64,000 bases of DNA from JAGRKR01 sp041397725 (GTDB lineage Bacteria > Pseudomonadota > Alphaproteobacteria > Rhizobiales > Hyphomicrobiaceae): assembly GCA_041397725.1 (NCBI GenBank), contig JAWKVZ010000006.1:62001-126000 (forward strand), in the 5' to 3' direction. The notes beneath the pieces are model-generated. The model saw only the letters and a program-made list of their open reading frames with translations. It was not told the origin of the DNA and did not search any database. Of this stretch, positions 18,232-26,356 are shown in pieces (the stretch's first letter is position 1; every line of letters begins with the position of its first letter). The position numbers and the translations under genes were made by a program.

Positions 18232-19218
18232 GTGATCAATGCAGCAATCGTCGGGCTCGGTCGTTGGGGACAGCGGCTCGTCAGTTCCGTGCAGGGCGAG
18301 GGCGTGCCGGCGAGCACGTTGCTCCGCTTCACTCGTGGCGTCGCCCCGCGACCGGCGAAGTCCGAGGATTTCGCCTGGGCACATGGGCTCGCCGTCGCCA
18401 CCGAGTACGCCGAGGTGCTCGCCGATCCCGGCATTGCCGCGGTTGTGCTCGCCACGCCCCATACCCAGCACGCCGAGCAGGCCATCGCCGCCGCCAAGGC
18501 CGGCAAGGCCGTGTTCGTGGACAAGCCGTTCACGCTGACGCGGGCGAGCGCGGAGGCCGTGGTCGCCGCGTGCGGCAAGGCCGGCGTGACGCTCGCGGTC
18601 GGCCAGAACCGCCGCTTCCTGCCCTCGGCCATCGAGCTGAAGCGCATGATCGACAGCGGCGAGCTCGGCACCGTCCTGCACGCCGAGGGGAATTTCTCCT
18701 CCGGCTCGGGCCTGCGCTATCCCGCGGGCGGCTGGCGCACACGCCGCGAGGAGGCCCCCGGCGGCGGCATGACCGCCCTCGGCATCCACGCCCTGGACAT
18801 GCTCATCAACCTGTGCGGCCCGGTGACCGAGGTCGACGCCCGCAGCCAGCGGCGCGTCATGCAGGCGGACGTCGACGACACCACGGCCATGCTGCTCGCC
18901 TTCCGCAGCGGCGCGATCGGCACCCTGGCGTCCGTCCTGGCCTCCGCCTCCTGCTTCCGCATCCAGGTGTTCGGCAGCAAGGGCTGGGGCGAGCTCAGAG
19001 GCTTCGATACGCTGGTCGTCGCCGGGCCCGACGGGGCTCCCGTCGAGCGCAAGATGCCGCCGCCCGACATCGAGCGGGCGGAGCTCGAGGCCTTCGCCGC
19101 GACCATGGCCGGCACGGGAACGTTCCCGGTCGCCGCGGAAGAAGCCATCAACGCGGTCTCCGTGCTCGAGGCCATTCCGCAGTCCGCGGCGCGCCGCGCG
19201 CCCGTCGCCATCGCCTGA
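18232..19218 (+). CDS. Gfo/Idh/MocA-family oxidoreductase
   Basis: A GTG start at 18232 is preferred because AAGGGGAGG lies 9 bases upstream and the Rossmann motif (AAIVGLGRWGQ) then begins at residue 4, as usual. In-frame ATGs at 18118 and 18175 would add unrelated residues. The 328-residue protein continues with VVLATPHTQHAEQ, the EKP-type motif as VFVDKPFTLT, and GMTALGIHALDMLINLCGPV with the catalytic His. It uses NAD(P) to oxidise or reduce a sugar, polyol or similar molecule. It is followed after 13 bases by the M20 amidohydrolase, so the two are probably co-transcribed. Confidence 0.88.
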   Translation: MINAAIVGLGRWGQRLVSSVQGEGVPASTLLRFTRGVAPRPAKSEDFAWAHGLAVATEYAEVLADPGIAAVVLATPHTQHAEQAIAAAKAGKAVFVDKPFTLTRASAEAVVAACGKAGVTLAVGQNRRFLPSAIELKRMIDSGELGTVLHAEGNFSSGSGLRYPAGGWRTRREEAPGGGMTALGIHALDMLINLCGPVTEVDARSQRRVMQADVDDTTAMLLAFRSGAIGTLASVLASASCFRIQVFGSKGWGELRGFDTLVVAGPDGAPVERKMPPPDIERAELEAFAATMAGTGTFPVAAEEAINAVSVLEAIPQSAARRAPVAIA

Positions 19219-19231
19219 GGAGCAGCACGCC

Positions 19232-20464
19232 ATGGTCAACATCGATCCCGCTCGCGTGCTCGGCGATCTCAACGCCCTGCGCCAGTTCGGCACCTACAAG
19301 ACAGGCGTACACCGGCCGACGCTCTCGGACGCCGACATGGCCGCGCGCCACTGGCTGGCCGACCAGCTCCGCGCCCTCGACTACGAGGTCACCATCGACG
19401 GCATCGCCAACGTCGTGGGCCTGAGCGGCGCCAAGGGCCCGCGCCTGCTGGCAGGATCGCATATCGAGAGCCAGAACCACGCCGGCTGGCTGGACGGGCC
19501 GCTCGGCGTCATCTACGCCCTCGAGGCCGCGCGGGCGGTCAAGGCGAGCCCGGAGCTGGCCGGCGCGGCCGTCGATGTCATCGGGTTCTGCGACGAGGAG
19601 GGCCATTTCGGCAATTTCCTCGGCTCACGCTCACTGATGGGCGAGTTGCCCGAGGCCGAGATCGACACGCTCGCCGACCGTACGCACGGCGAGCCGCTGC
19701 GCGATGCCCTGAAGCGTGCCGGCCTTGCCGGCCGGCCGCGCCTTTCGGTCGATCCGAAGGGGTATGTCGGCTTTCTCGAGTCGCACATCGAGCAGGGCGA
19801 CTGGCTCGAGGCGAACCAGCTCGAGATCGGCATCGTCACGAGCGTTGTCGGCGTCTGGCAGTATCTCGTGGTCTTCGACGGCGTACAGAACCATGCCGGC
19901 ACCACGCGCATGGCCATCCGCAAGGATGCCGGCGTGGCCCTGGCGAAGCTCGCCGTGGAGATCGACCGGCGCTTTCCCGAGGTCGCCGGGCCGCGCTCCG
20001 TATGGACGACCGGCAGGATCACGCTCGATCCGGGACAGCGCAGCATCATTCCCGGGCACGCAGAGCTGCTGTTCCAGTTCCGCGATGCCGATCCCGAGCG
20101 ACTGCTCCTGCTCGAGCGCACGCTCAAGGAGATCGCCGCCGAGGCTGATGCCAAGGGACCATGTCGCGTCCGCGTCGAGACGTTGCGCCAGAGCGTGCCG
20201 GCCGTCATGGCCCCCACGTTCCAGGACGCGCTCGAAGCCGCCGCCGAGCATCATGCGCCCGGCAAGCACACGCGCATGCCGAGCGGCGCCGGCCACGATG
20301 CCCAGGTCATGGCCATGCACATGCCATCCGGCATGCTGTTCGTGCCGAGCATCGGTGGCATCAGCCATCACTGGTCGGAGAACACGTCGGATGCCGACAT
20401 CGTGCGGGGCGCGCGGGTCTATGCCGACGCTGCCGCCAGCCTGCTGAAGCGCGCGAAAGTCTGA
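19232..20464 (+). CDS. M20-family amidohydrolase (N-carbamoyl-amino acid / allantoate hydrolase-like)
   Basis: This 410-residue hydrolase carries all expected metal-site residues: GSHIES (His), WLDGPLG (bridging Asp), CDEEGHFG (catalytic Glu and metal Glu), FLESHIEQG (His) and the late SGAGHDAQ (His). A dimerisation domain (about 210-325) includes NHAGTTRMAIRKDAG, typical of the hydantoinase/carbamoylase branch. It probably hydrolyses an N-carbamoyl or ureido amide bond in the cytoplasm. It follows the Gfo/Idh/MocA oxidoreductase closely. The antitoxin/PIN pair on the other strand ends 6 bases after its stop. Confidence 0.88.
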   Translation: MVNIDPARVLGDLNALRQFGTYKTGVHRPTLSDADMAARHWLADQLRALDYEVTIDGIANVVGLSGAKGPRLLAGSHIESQNHAGWLDGPLGVIYALEAARAVKASPELAGAAVDVIGFCDEEGHFGNFLGSRSLMGELPEAEIDTLADRTHGEPLRDALKRAGLAGRPRLSVDPKGYVGFLESHIEQGDWLEANQLEIGIVTSVVGVWQYLVVFDGVQNHAGTTRMAIRKDAGVALAKLAVEIDRRFPEVAGPRSVWTTGRITLDPGQRSIIPGHAELLFQFRDADPERLLLLERTLKEIAAEADAKGPCRVRVETLRQSVPAVMAPTFQDALEAAAEHHAPGKHTRMPSGAGHDAQVMAMHMPSGMLFVPSIGGISHHWSENTSDADIVRGARVYADAAASLLKRAKV

Positions 20465-20470
20465 AGCCGC

Positions 20471-20923
20471 TCAGCTCGCCGGCCCGAGCAGCGCCTCGGC
20501 CCGCAGCCGGAACGGGCTGGCGACCTTGACGCCGCCGAAGTCCTGCCAGTGCGGCAGGGCCTCACTCAGGATGTAGGCGGAGCCCGCCACCTGGGCCGCA
20601 GCGACGATGAGGCAGTCGGCCCAGGGCAGCGAGAAGCGATCCTCGACCGCCCAGGCCGTCTCGATCACCTGACCGTCGACCGGAACCGGCCGCCAGGCGA
20701 GGAAGCTCGCGACGTAGCGGCGCGCCTCGTGGCGGTCCATGGCCGGGGCCGTCTTGCGGGCCAGCCGGGTGTAGCATTCCTCCAGCACCTGGAAGCTCAG
20801 CCGTCCGCACTGACGGTCCCACAGCGCCTCCAGCCAGGCGGCGGCCAGCGGCTGCTTCTCGGGCTCGCTGGCGTCACGGGCGTAGAGCAGGATCGTCGTA
20901 TCTACGAAGATGGAGACCGTCAT
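20471..20923 (-). CDS. PIN-domain toxin, VapC-like ribonuclease
   Basis: The 150-residue protein has a PIN domain, a magnesium-dependent RNase fold. Acidic residues expected at the active site are visible: Asp8 in IFVDTTILLYARD, Glu in VLEECY (about 47), and the Asp residues in AVEDRFSLPWADCLIVAAA (about 92-101). Its ATG overlaps the stop of the upstream antitoxin gene by 4 bases (ATGA), the usual coupling of antitoxin then toxin. It probably cleaves RNA when the antitoxin is degraded. Confidence 0.88.
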   Translation of the reverse strand: MTVSIFVDTTILLYARDASEPEKQPLAAAWLEALWDRQCGRLSFQVLEECYTRLARKTAPAMDRHEARRYVASFLAWRPVPVDGQVIETAWAVEDRFSLPWADCLIVAAAQVAGSAYILSEALPHWQDFGGVKVASPFRLRAEALLGPAS

Positions 20924-21141
20924 GGCGTCCTGCGGCCGGGATAGGGCTCGCCCGGCAGCTTCAGCGCCACCGGCTTCACCGAGGCGAAATCGCGGCGCGC
21001 CGCCTCGAACCCCTGCTCGTCGAGCATGGTCTGGCGCAGCAATTCACCGATCATCTTGGAGAGGCTCGTCTCGCGCTCGGCCGCCTTCATACGCGCCCAG
21101 CGCGCGACATCCTCGTCGAGTTGAATCGAAATGGCTTTCAT
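20920..21141 (-). CDS. Ribbon-helix-helix antitoxin of the PIN toxin
   Basis: The 73-residue protein begins with a CopG/VapB-like ribbon-helix-helix DNA-binding segment (KAISIQLDEDVARWARMKAA, then ETSLSKMIGELLRQTM). A C-terminal tail rich in Pro and basic residues follows, likely the toxin-binding part. It lies immediately upstream of, and overlaps, the PIN toxin gene. Such antitoxins neutralise the toxin and usually repress their own promoter, which would lie in the 170 bases before the YdhR-like gene. Confidence 0.85.
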   Translation of the reverse strand: MKAISIQLDEDVARWARMKAAERETSLSKMIGELLRQTMLDEQGFEAARRDFASVKPVALKLPGEPYPGRRTP

Positions 21142-21309
21142 GATGCGTCAATCCTCGGCGAGTGCCCGCCCCCTGTCAACGCCGCACCCCTGCAAGGCCC
21201 CATTGCATCACGGGTCTGTAGCACTTCGGTGTCGTTGACGGCTTTTCATCGTCGCTCCACACGACTACGCTGGAGCCATCCGGAGCTCTTTCCGAACACG
21301 GAGGCTTTC

Positions 21310-21627
21310 ATGATCACCGCCATCGTACGTTTCAAGGTTCCCCCCGGCACGCCGCTCGACACGATGGCCGATCTGTTTCGCGGCTCCGCCCCGAAGTACG
21401 TCAAGCTGCCGGGTCTGGTGCGCAAATACTATCTCTACGACGCCGAGGGCATCGGTGGCGGAGTCTATCTCTGGGAAAGTCGCGCCGCGGCCGATCGCGT
21501 CTACACGGCGCAATGGCGGGCTATGATCGCCGAGCGTTACGGCGCCGAGCCGGAGATCACGTATTACGACACGCCCGTGATCGTCGACAACACGGCGGCC
21601 GAGGCCATCGTCGACGCGGCCGAATAG
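21310..21627 (+). CDS. YdhR-like (dimeric alpha-beta barrel) protein
   Basis: The 105-residue product resembles the YdhR family of small ferredoxin-like-fold proteins, often called putative monooxygenases. Visible features are the opening strand MITAIVRFKVP, KLPGLVRKYYLYD and GGVYLWESRAAADRVY, a family-typical central stretch. The ATG at 21310 has GGAGG 5 bases upstream; a start at 21121 would add 63 residues of no recognisable character. No reaction can be assigned. Confidence 0.82.
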   Translation: MITAIVRFKVPPGTPLDTMADLFRGSAPKYVKLPGLVRKYYLYDAEGIGGGVYLWESRAAADRVYTAQWRAMIAERYGAEPEITYYDTPVIVDNTAAEAIVDAAE

Positions 21628-21693
21628 CGCCTGCCCCGGACCTACTCAGCCGGCGGCGGCGTCCGTCGATCGGGCGCCGCACCGCGAGCTACG

Positions 21694-22314
21694 CTACTCC
21701 ACCAGGGCCAGGAACTCCTGGCGCGTGATGGGGCTGTCGCGGAAGCAACCGAGCATGCGGCTCGTCACCATGTCTGTGTCGTGCTTGTGAACGCCGCGCG
21801 TCGTCATGCAGTGATGCGTCGCTTTCACCACGACGCCGACGCCCTGCGGCTGCAGGACCCGATCGATGGTGTTGGCGATCTGCGCAGTCAGCCGCTCCTG
21901 GATCTGCAGGCGCTTGGCGTAGATCTCCACCACGCGCGCGAGCTTGGAGATGCCGACCACGCGATCCTTGGGCACGTAGGCGACCCAAGCGCGGCCGATG
22001 ATCGGCGCGATATGATGTTCACAATGGCTTTCGAAGCGGATGCCGCGCAACACGATCATCTCGTCGTAGCCGTCCGTCTCCTCGAAGGTCTTGCGCAGGA
22101 TATCCTCCGGGTCCTGTCTGTACCCCTGGAAGAACTCCTCGAAGGCGCGCGCAGCGCGGGCCGGACTCTCACGGAGCCCGTCGCGGTCGGGATCGTCACC
22201 CGTCCAGCGGATGATGGTGCGGAAGGCCGCCTCGACCTCCGACCGCTCGGGGCGTCCGGTCGTCCCCGACACGCTCGTCTTCACCGAACTGAGGCGACCA
22301 CCCTTCTCTCGCAT
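21694..22314 (-). CDS. folE: GTP cyclohydrolase I FolE
   Basis: This enzyme converts GTP to 7,8-dihydroneopterin triphosphate, the first step of folate synthesis. The 206-residue form starting at 22314 is chosen because GGAAGGGA precedes it at normal distance; an ATG at 22341 would add 9 residues. The zinc and active-site motifs are complete: RFESHCEHHIAPI (Cys and His), VGISKLARVV, QERLTAQIA and KATHHCMTTRG (second Cys). The gene is monocistronic and divergent from the FAH-family gene. Confidence 0.95.
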   Translation of the reverse strand: MREKGGRLSSVKTSVSGTTGRPERSEVEAAFRTIIRWTGDDPDRDGLRESPARAARAFEEFFQGYRQDPEDILRKTFEETDGYDEMIVLRGIRFESHCEHHIAPIIGRAWVAYVPKDRVVGISKLARVVEIYAKRLQIQERLTAQIANTIDRVLQPQGVGVVVKATHHCMTTRGVHKHDTDMVTSRMLGCFRDSPITRQEFLALVE

Positions 22315-22482
22315 ATCTGCGTCCCTTCCATGAGCACTCATAGTCGTGGCAATACGCAGCGTCGGCCGGCCTGGATCTCAGGCCACCGCTCGACGCGCCG
22401 TGCACACCTCGCTATGCAGCTTGCCACGAAAGCCGCTTCAGCGGAAACTTTGTATTCAGGCCGGTAAAGGAGCAAGACGAGA

Positions 22483-23265
22483 ATGCGCTGGATGAGGTTT
22501 ACGACCCAGGGGCGGACCGCCTACGGGATGGTCGAGGGTGACCGGGTCAAGGAGGTTTCGGGCGACCCCTTCCGTGGCTACGAGGCGACCAGCCGCAGCC
22601 ATGCCCTGGGCGACGTCAAGATCGAGGTGCCGGTCATACCGCAGACCTTCTACTGCGTCGGCTTCAACTATCCCAAGCACGTCATCGAGATGGCCAAGAA
22701 GCTCGGCCAGGAGCCGAACCTGCCGAAGCAGCCCGATGTCGGCTATCGGGCGAACAACGCACTCATCGCCCATGGCGAGACGGTCGTCATACCCAGCGAC
22801 GCCAGCGAGTCCGTGCAATACGAGGGCGAGCTGGTGGCCGTCATCGGCAAGACGGCAAGGAATCTCTCCGAGGCCGAGGCGCTCTCCTGCGTGCTCGGCT
22901 ACACCGTCGGCAACGACGTTTCCGAGCGCACCTGGCAGAAGTCCGACAAGACGCTCTGGCGCGCGAAGAACACCGACACCTTCAAGCCCATGGGACCGTG
23001 GATCGAGACAGACGTCGACCTCGACAAGCTCGAGACGATCTGCCGGGTCAACGGCAAGGAGACCGAGCGCTTCAAGACCAACGAAATGCTGTTCGGCGTC
23101 GCCCGCTTCATCTCTACCATCACCCGCTACATCACGATGCATCCCGGCGACGTCCTGTGGATGGGCACCGACGGTCATTCCCCGAACCTCAAGGACGGAG
23201 ATGTCGTCGATATCGAGATCACCGGTATCGGCAAGCTGACCAACCCCTTCGCCCGACAGAAATAG
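22483..23265 (+). CDS. Fumarylacetoacetate hydrolase-family protein
   Basis: The 260-residue protein has the C-terminal FAH fold. The metal ligands Glu, Glu and Asp appear as YEGELVAVIG and GNDVSERTWQ, and the core ends in MHPGDVLWMGT...DGDVVDIEITGIG. The N-terminal 55 residues form the usual small domain. Members include hydratases, acylpyruvate hydrolases and oxaloacetate decarboxylases of aromatic breakdown. The segment YRANNALIAHGETVVIP replaces the common KGPSA/T motif, so specificity is open. A GST gene follows after 69 bases, and maleylpyruvate or maleylacetoacetate isomerases are GSTs, so the two may act in sequence. Confidence 0.88.
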   Translation: MRWMRFTTQGRTAYGMVEGDRVKEVSGDPFRGYEATSRSHALGDVKIEVPVIPQTFYCVGFNYPKHVIEMAKKLGQEPNLPKQPDVGYRANNALIAHGETVVIPSDASESVQYEGELVAVIGKTARNLSEAEALSCVLGYTVGNDVSERTWQKSDKTLWRAKNTDTFKPMGPWIETDVDLDKLETICRVNGKETERFKTNEMLFGVARFISTITRYITMHPGDVLWMGTDGHSPNLKDGDVVDIEITGIGKLTNPFARQK

Positions 23266-23334
23266 CACGACGCGCGCATGGCGGGCCGCATGGCGTCCCG
23301 CCCGCCGCCGCCCCATCCCTCAGGAGACATGCAT

Positions 23335-23955
23335 ATGCTCAAGCTGCTCGGCCGCGCCAACTCGATCAACGTGCAGAAGGTCGTCTGGTGCGTTCTGGAG
23401 CTCGGCATTCCGTTCGAGCGTAAGGACATCGGCGGCGCCTTCGGCGGAAACGACACGCCGGAGTACCTGGCCCTCAATCCCAACGGCCGCGTGCCGACCA
23501 TCATCGACGGCGACGTGGTGCTCTGGGAAAGCAACGCCATCGTCCGCTATCTCTCGGCGAAGCATGGCGAAGGCACGCTGTCCCCCCGCGATGTCGCCAA
23601 GCGCGCCGATGCCGACCGCTGGATGGACTGGCAGACGACGACGCTGACACCGGCCACTCACCCGGCCTTCTGGGGCCTGATCCGCACGCCCGAGGAGAAG
23701 CGCGACATGGCGGCGATCGCCAAGTCCATCGCCGAAAGCGAGGCCAAGATGCGCATTCTCGAGCGCGTGCTGGCGGATCGGGCCTACATCACCGGCGACA
23801 CCTTCACCATGGGCGACATTCCCATCGGCTGCGCGGCCCATCGCTGGTTGCATCTGCCGATCGAGCGCCCGAGCCTTCCCTCGGTGCAACGCTGGTACGA
23901 GCGCCTGATGCAGCGGTCCCCCGCCCAGACGGTGTTGACCGCGCCGCTCACCTGA
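23335..23955 (+). CDS. Glutathione S-transferase family protein
   Basis: The 206-residue protein has an N-terminal thioredoxin-like GST domain (MLKLLGRANSINVQKVVWCV, then LNPNGRVPTIIDGDVVLWES with the glutathione-binding Glu-Ser) and an all-helical C-terminal domain. The ATG at 23335 is preferred: AGGAG ends 8 bases before it, whereas the ATG at 23329 is only 2 bases from it. Catalysis could use the Ser/Asn near residue 10 (RANSINVQK). It may work with the FAH-family protein upstream. Confidence 0.88.
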   Translation: MLKLLGRANSINVQKVVWCVLELGIPFERKDIGGAFGGNDTPEYLALNPNGRVPTIIDGDVVLWESNAIVRYLSAKHGEGTLSPRDVAKRADADRWMDWQTTTLTPATHPAFWGLIRTPEEKRDMAAIAKSIAESEAKMRILERVLADRAYITGDTFTMGDIPIGCAAHRWLHLPIERPSLPSVQRWYERLMQRSPAQTVLTAPLT

Positions 23956-23965
23956 GACGAGACCG

Positions 23966-25000
23966 TCAGCCGGCGAGCTCGCGGCGGACCGTCTCGGCGG
24001 CGCGGCACATGGCGTCGAGCTTGCCGTAGGCGACGTCGCGCGGCAGGTACTTCATGCCGCAGTCGGGGGCGAGGATCAGCCGCTCGGCCGGAATATGGCG
24101 GAGCGCCGCGCGAATGCGCGCGGCCACCACCGCCGCCGGCTCGACGCTCTCGTCGCCGAGATCAAGCACGCCATAGATGTAGCTCTTGCCCGCCAGCATC
24201 GGCAGCGTCGCCGGATCGAGCCGCGGCTGGGCCGCCTCGATCGAGATCTGATCGACCGGAACATCCGCCAGCTCGGCGAGGAACGAGTAGCCGCTGGGCT
24301 TCTCCTTCACAACGTAGGCATAGCCGAAGCACAGATGCAGCGCCTTCGTGCCGGGAACGCCCTCGAGCGCGGCGGTGATGGCGGGGACTGCGTAGGCGCG
24401 CGCCTTGTCCGGCTCGGCCTGGAGATAGGGCTCGTCGAGCTGTACGACATCGACCCCGACCGCCTTCAGCGCCTTGAGCTCCTGGTTGACCGCGACCGCG
24501 TAGGCCTGCGCGAGCGCCACGGGATCGCGGTAATGCTGGTCCTCGGCAAGCGTCGTGAGCGTAAACGGACCGGGCACCGTGACCTTGATCGGGCGGCTCG
24601 TGAGGCTTCGCAGATGAGCCGCCGCCGGAGCGAGCGCGCTTTCCCGCCAGACGATCGGGCCGGTGACGCGCGGTACAGCGGTCTTCTTGCCGCGCCTATT
24701 GATGGCGATGCCGGGATTGTCGAGATCGATGCCGTCGAGACTGGTCGCGAACAGGTTGAAATAGCTCTCGCGCCCCACCTCGCCGTCGGTGACGATGTCG
24801 ATGCCGGCCCGCTCCTGGTCGGCGACGGCCAGACGGGCGGCATCGCGCTGCGCCTCGTCGAGCAGCGCCCCCTCGAAACGCCAGACCTCCCGCATGCGAA
24901 CGCGCGGCGGCCCGGCGCGCATCAGCGCCGCCTTGTCGACCAGCCAGCCCGGCTGCGGGTAGCTGCCCACCAGCGTCGTGGGAAGTAGCCTATCGGTCAT
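23966..25000 (-). CDS. Cobalamin-independent methionine synthase-like protein (MetE C-terminal type)
   Basis: At 344 residues it corresponds to the catalytic C-terminal domain of MetE only, without the N-terminal repeat half. All four zinc ligands of MetE are present: His and Cys in HLCFG, Glu in ISIEAAQPR, and Cys in LAPDCGMK. TTLVGSYPQP at the N-terminus and QLDEPYLQ are also typical. It could transfer a methyl group from a folate or other donor to homocysteine or another thiol. Stand-alone members of this type are widespread and mostly uncharacterised. The ATG at 25000 follows GGAAGGA; earlier in-frame ATGs at 25018 and 25036 are possible. Confidence 0.85.
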   Translation of the reverse strand: MTDRLLPTTLVGSYPQPGWLVDKAALMRAGPPRVRMREVWRFEGALLDEAQRDAARLAVADQERAGIDIVTDGEVGRESYFNLFATSLDGIDLDNPGIAINRRGKKTAVPRVTGPIVWRESALAPAAAHLRSLTSRPIKVTVPGPFTLTTLAEDQHYRDPVALAQAYAVAVNQELKALKAVGVDVVQLDEPYLQAEPDKARAYAVPAITAALEGVPGTKALHLCFGYAYVVKEKPSGYSFLAELADVPVDQISIEAAQPRLDPATLPMLAGKSYIYGVLDLGDESVEPAAVVAARIRAALRHIPAERLILAPDCGMKYLPRDVAYGKLDAMCRAAETVRRELAG

Positions 25001-25085
25001 CGTCTCGCATCCTTCCATCCGGCGCGCCGATGTCATGCGCCGCAGCCATTCGAAGCCGAATGTCCCATCTGGCGCAAGTGCCGTT

Positions 25086-25850
25086 TCAGGTGCGGACGCG
25101 GCCAGTGCCCGCCCGCGGCGGCAGGATCTCCTGCACCGTGCCATAGGCCCAATGATCGATGGCCGCGCGCAGCAGGAGGTAGAGCGTCACTCCGTTGAGG
25201 CAATGCCAGGCGAAGTGGGTCCCTATGCGCACGTTGCCGACGCTGGCCATCGCGCACGCACTCTTGTCGATCGACCTCAGCGTCACCGACACGATGAAGA
25301 CGAGCCCGGCCGTCAGGATGAGGCGGCCTGCTGGATGGCGGCGCGCCCTCAGGACCCAGCCGATGATCAGCATGGCAAAAAGTGCCGGCAGATAACCGAC
25401 GGAGCCATTGAGGCAAGGCGTCCCCGCTCCGCCCAGTCCGACATCGAGGGGGCCGGTGCCGCATTTCACAGTGCCGGCCAGGTAGAAGAGCCCGGCGAAC
25501 GCCACCGTGCCGATGAAGCTCAGGCCCGGCACCACCTTGAGGAACGTCGAGAGGGCGATGGTCATGTAGACGAGCATGAAGATGCCGATCGGCGCCACGT
25601 CGGCAAGCTCCGCCCACTTGGTCGCGAAGGTGTGGAACAGGAAACTGCCGGTCCCGATCGCGGCGACGATGGCCACCAGCAGGTAATGATCGGCCGACCG
25701 CTCGTGCGGCTGCTTTCTACGCAGCCTTACGAACGCGGCGCCGGCGGCCACGAGAAAGGCCCCATTGGTGAGCGCATTGACCGGCTCGGCCCAGAACGCG
25801 GGATCGCTGCCTCGCTCGCAATAGATGTAGATCTGTTTCGTCCAGCTCAT
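25086..25850 (-). CDS. Ceramidase-like integral membrane hydrolase
   Basis: The 254-residue protein has about seven hydrophobic segments. It carries the alkaline-ceramidase/CREST family residues: a Glu and Asn near the N-terminus (YCERGSDPAFWAEPVNALTN), Ser and His in GSFLFHTFAT with a nearby Asp (ELADVAPI), and HFAWHCLNG near the C-terminus providing two His. These residues form the zinc-hydrolase site in the family. It probably cleaves an amide-linked lipid in the inner membrane. Sphingolipids are not universal in alphaproteobacteria, so the actual lipid is unknown. Confidence 0.85.
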   Translation of the reverse strand: MSWTKQIYIYCERGSDPAFWAEPVNALTNGAFLVAAGAAFVRLRRKQPHERSADHYLLVAIVAAIGTGSFLFHTFATKWAELADVAPIGIFMLVYMTIALSTFLKVVPGLSFIGTVAFAGLFYLAGTVKCGTGPLDVGLGGAGTPCLNGSVGYLPALFAMLIIGWVLRARRHPAGRLILTAGLVFIVSVTLRSIDKSACAMASVGNVRIGTHFAWHCLNGVTLYLLLRAAIDHWAYGTVQEILPPRAGTGRVRT

Positions 25851-26027
25851 GTCGGACACTGCACCATGCGACCGTGGCAGTTCTCGGGTCGAGGCGAAGG
25901 CAACGGTTCGCCTCACGACAACGCGACTGGCGAGCGGATCACGCCCGAAGTAAACTCTCCAGACAAACAGAGAGCCATTCTCGATTCATGCCAATCATAT
26001 TGGCTCCGGATGCGGAGAAGGAGTGTC

Positions 26028-26339
26028 ATGCGCACACGACCGTCGTGCAAGAGCGTTGCCATCCTCGCCGTGATCGCAGCGGGCGTTGGGCTGGCGACCG
26101 TCACGGATGCCGATGCGGCCCGCAAGCGGCGCAGCAGCGAGGGTACGATCACCGCGCACAGCCAGTATGGCAACGGCTCGCTGACCGTGCCGGTGCGGCG
26201 CGGACCGCATGGCATGGAACTACGCCTGCCCGGCGGGACGTGGATCGGCTGCGAATTCGACTGTGCGGAGACCCTGCGCCGCCAGAAGCTCGACTTCTGG
26301 GAGACGTTGCGCGAGGATTCTCCCGGCGGCCGCGACTAA
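26028..26339 (+). CDS. Small secreted protein of unknown function
   Basis: AAGGAG lies 4 bases before the ATG at 26028. The 103-residue product starts with a signal peptide (SVAILAVIAAGVGLATVTDADA), and the mature part is about 73 residues. It ends in a distinctive stretch, RLPGGTWIGCEFDCAETLRR then QKLDFWETLRED. The two Cys, four residues apart, may form a disulfide or bind a ligand. I recall similar C-terminal motifs in unnamed Hyphomicrobiales proteins but cannot assign a role. It is convergent with the downstream flavoprotein gene. Confidence 0.7.
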   Translation: MRTRPSCKSVAILAVIAAGVGLATVTDADAARKRRSSEGTITAHSQYGNGSLTVPVRRGPHGMELRLPGGTWIGCEFDCAETLRRQKLDFWETLREDSPGGRD

Positions 26340-26356
26340 TCGCACGCACTGCGGCG

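Noticed and set aside
18070..19293. Upstream extension of the M3 peptidase frame
   Set aside because: The extra 1.2 kb is antisense to the Gfo/Idh/MocA gene and has random composition. The true Dcp N-terminus starts at 18,069.
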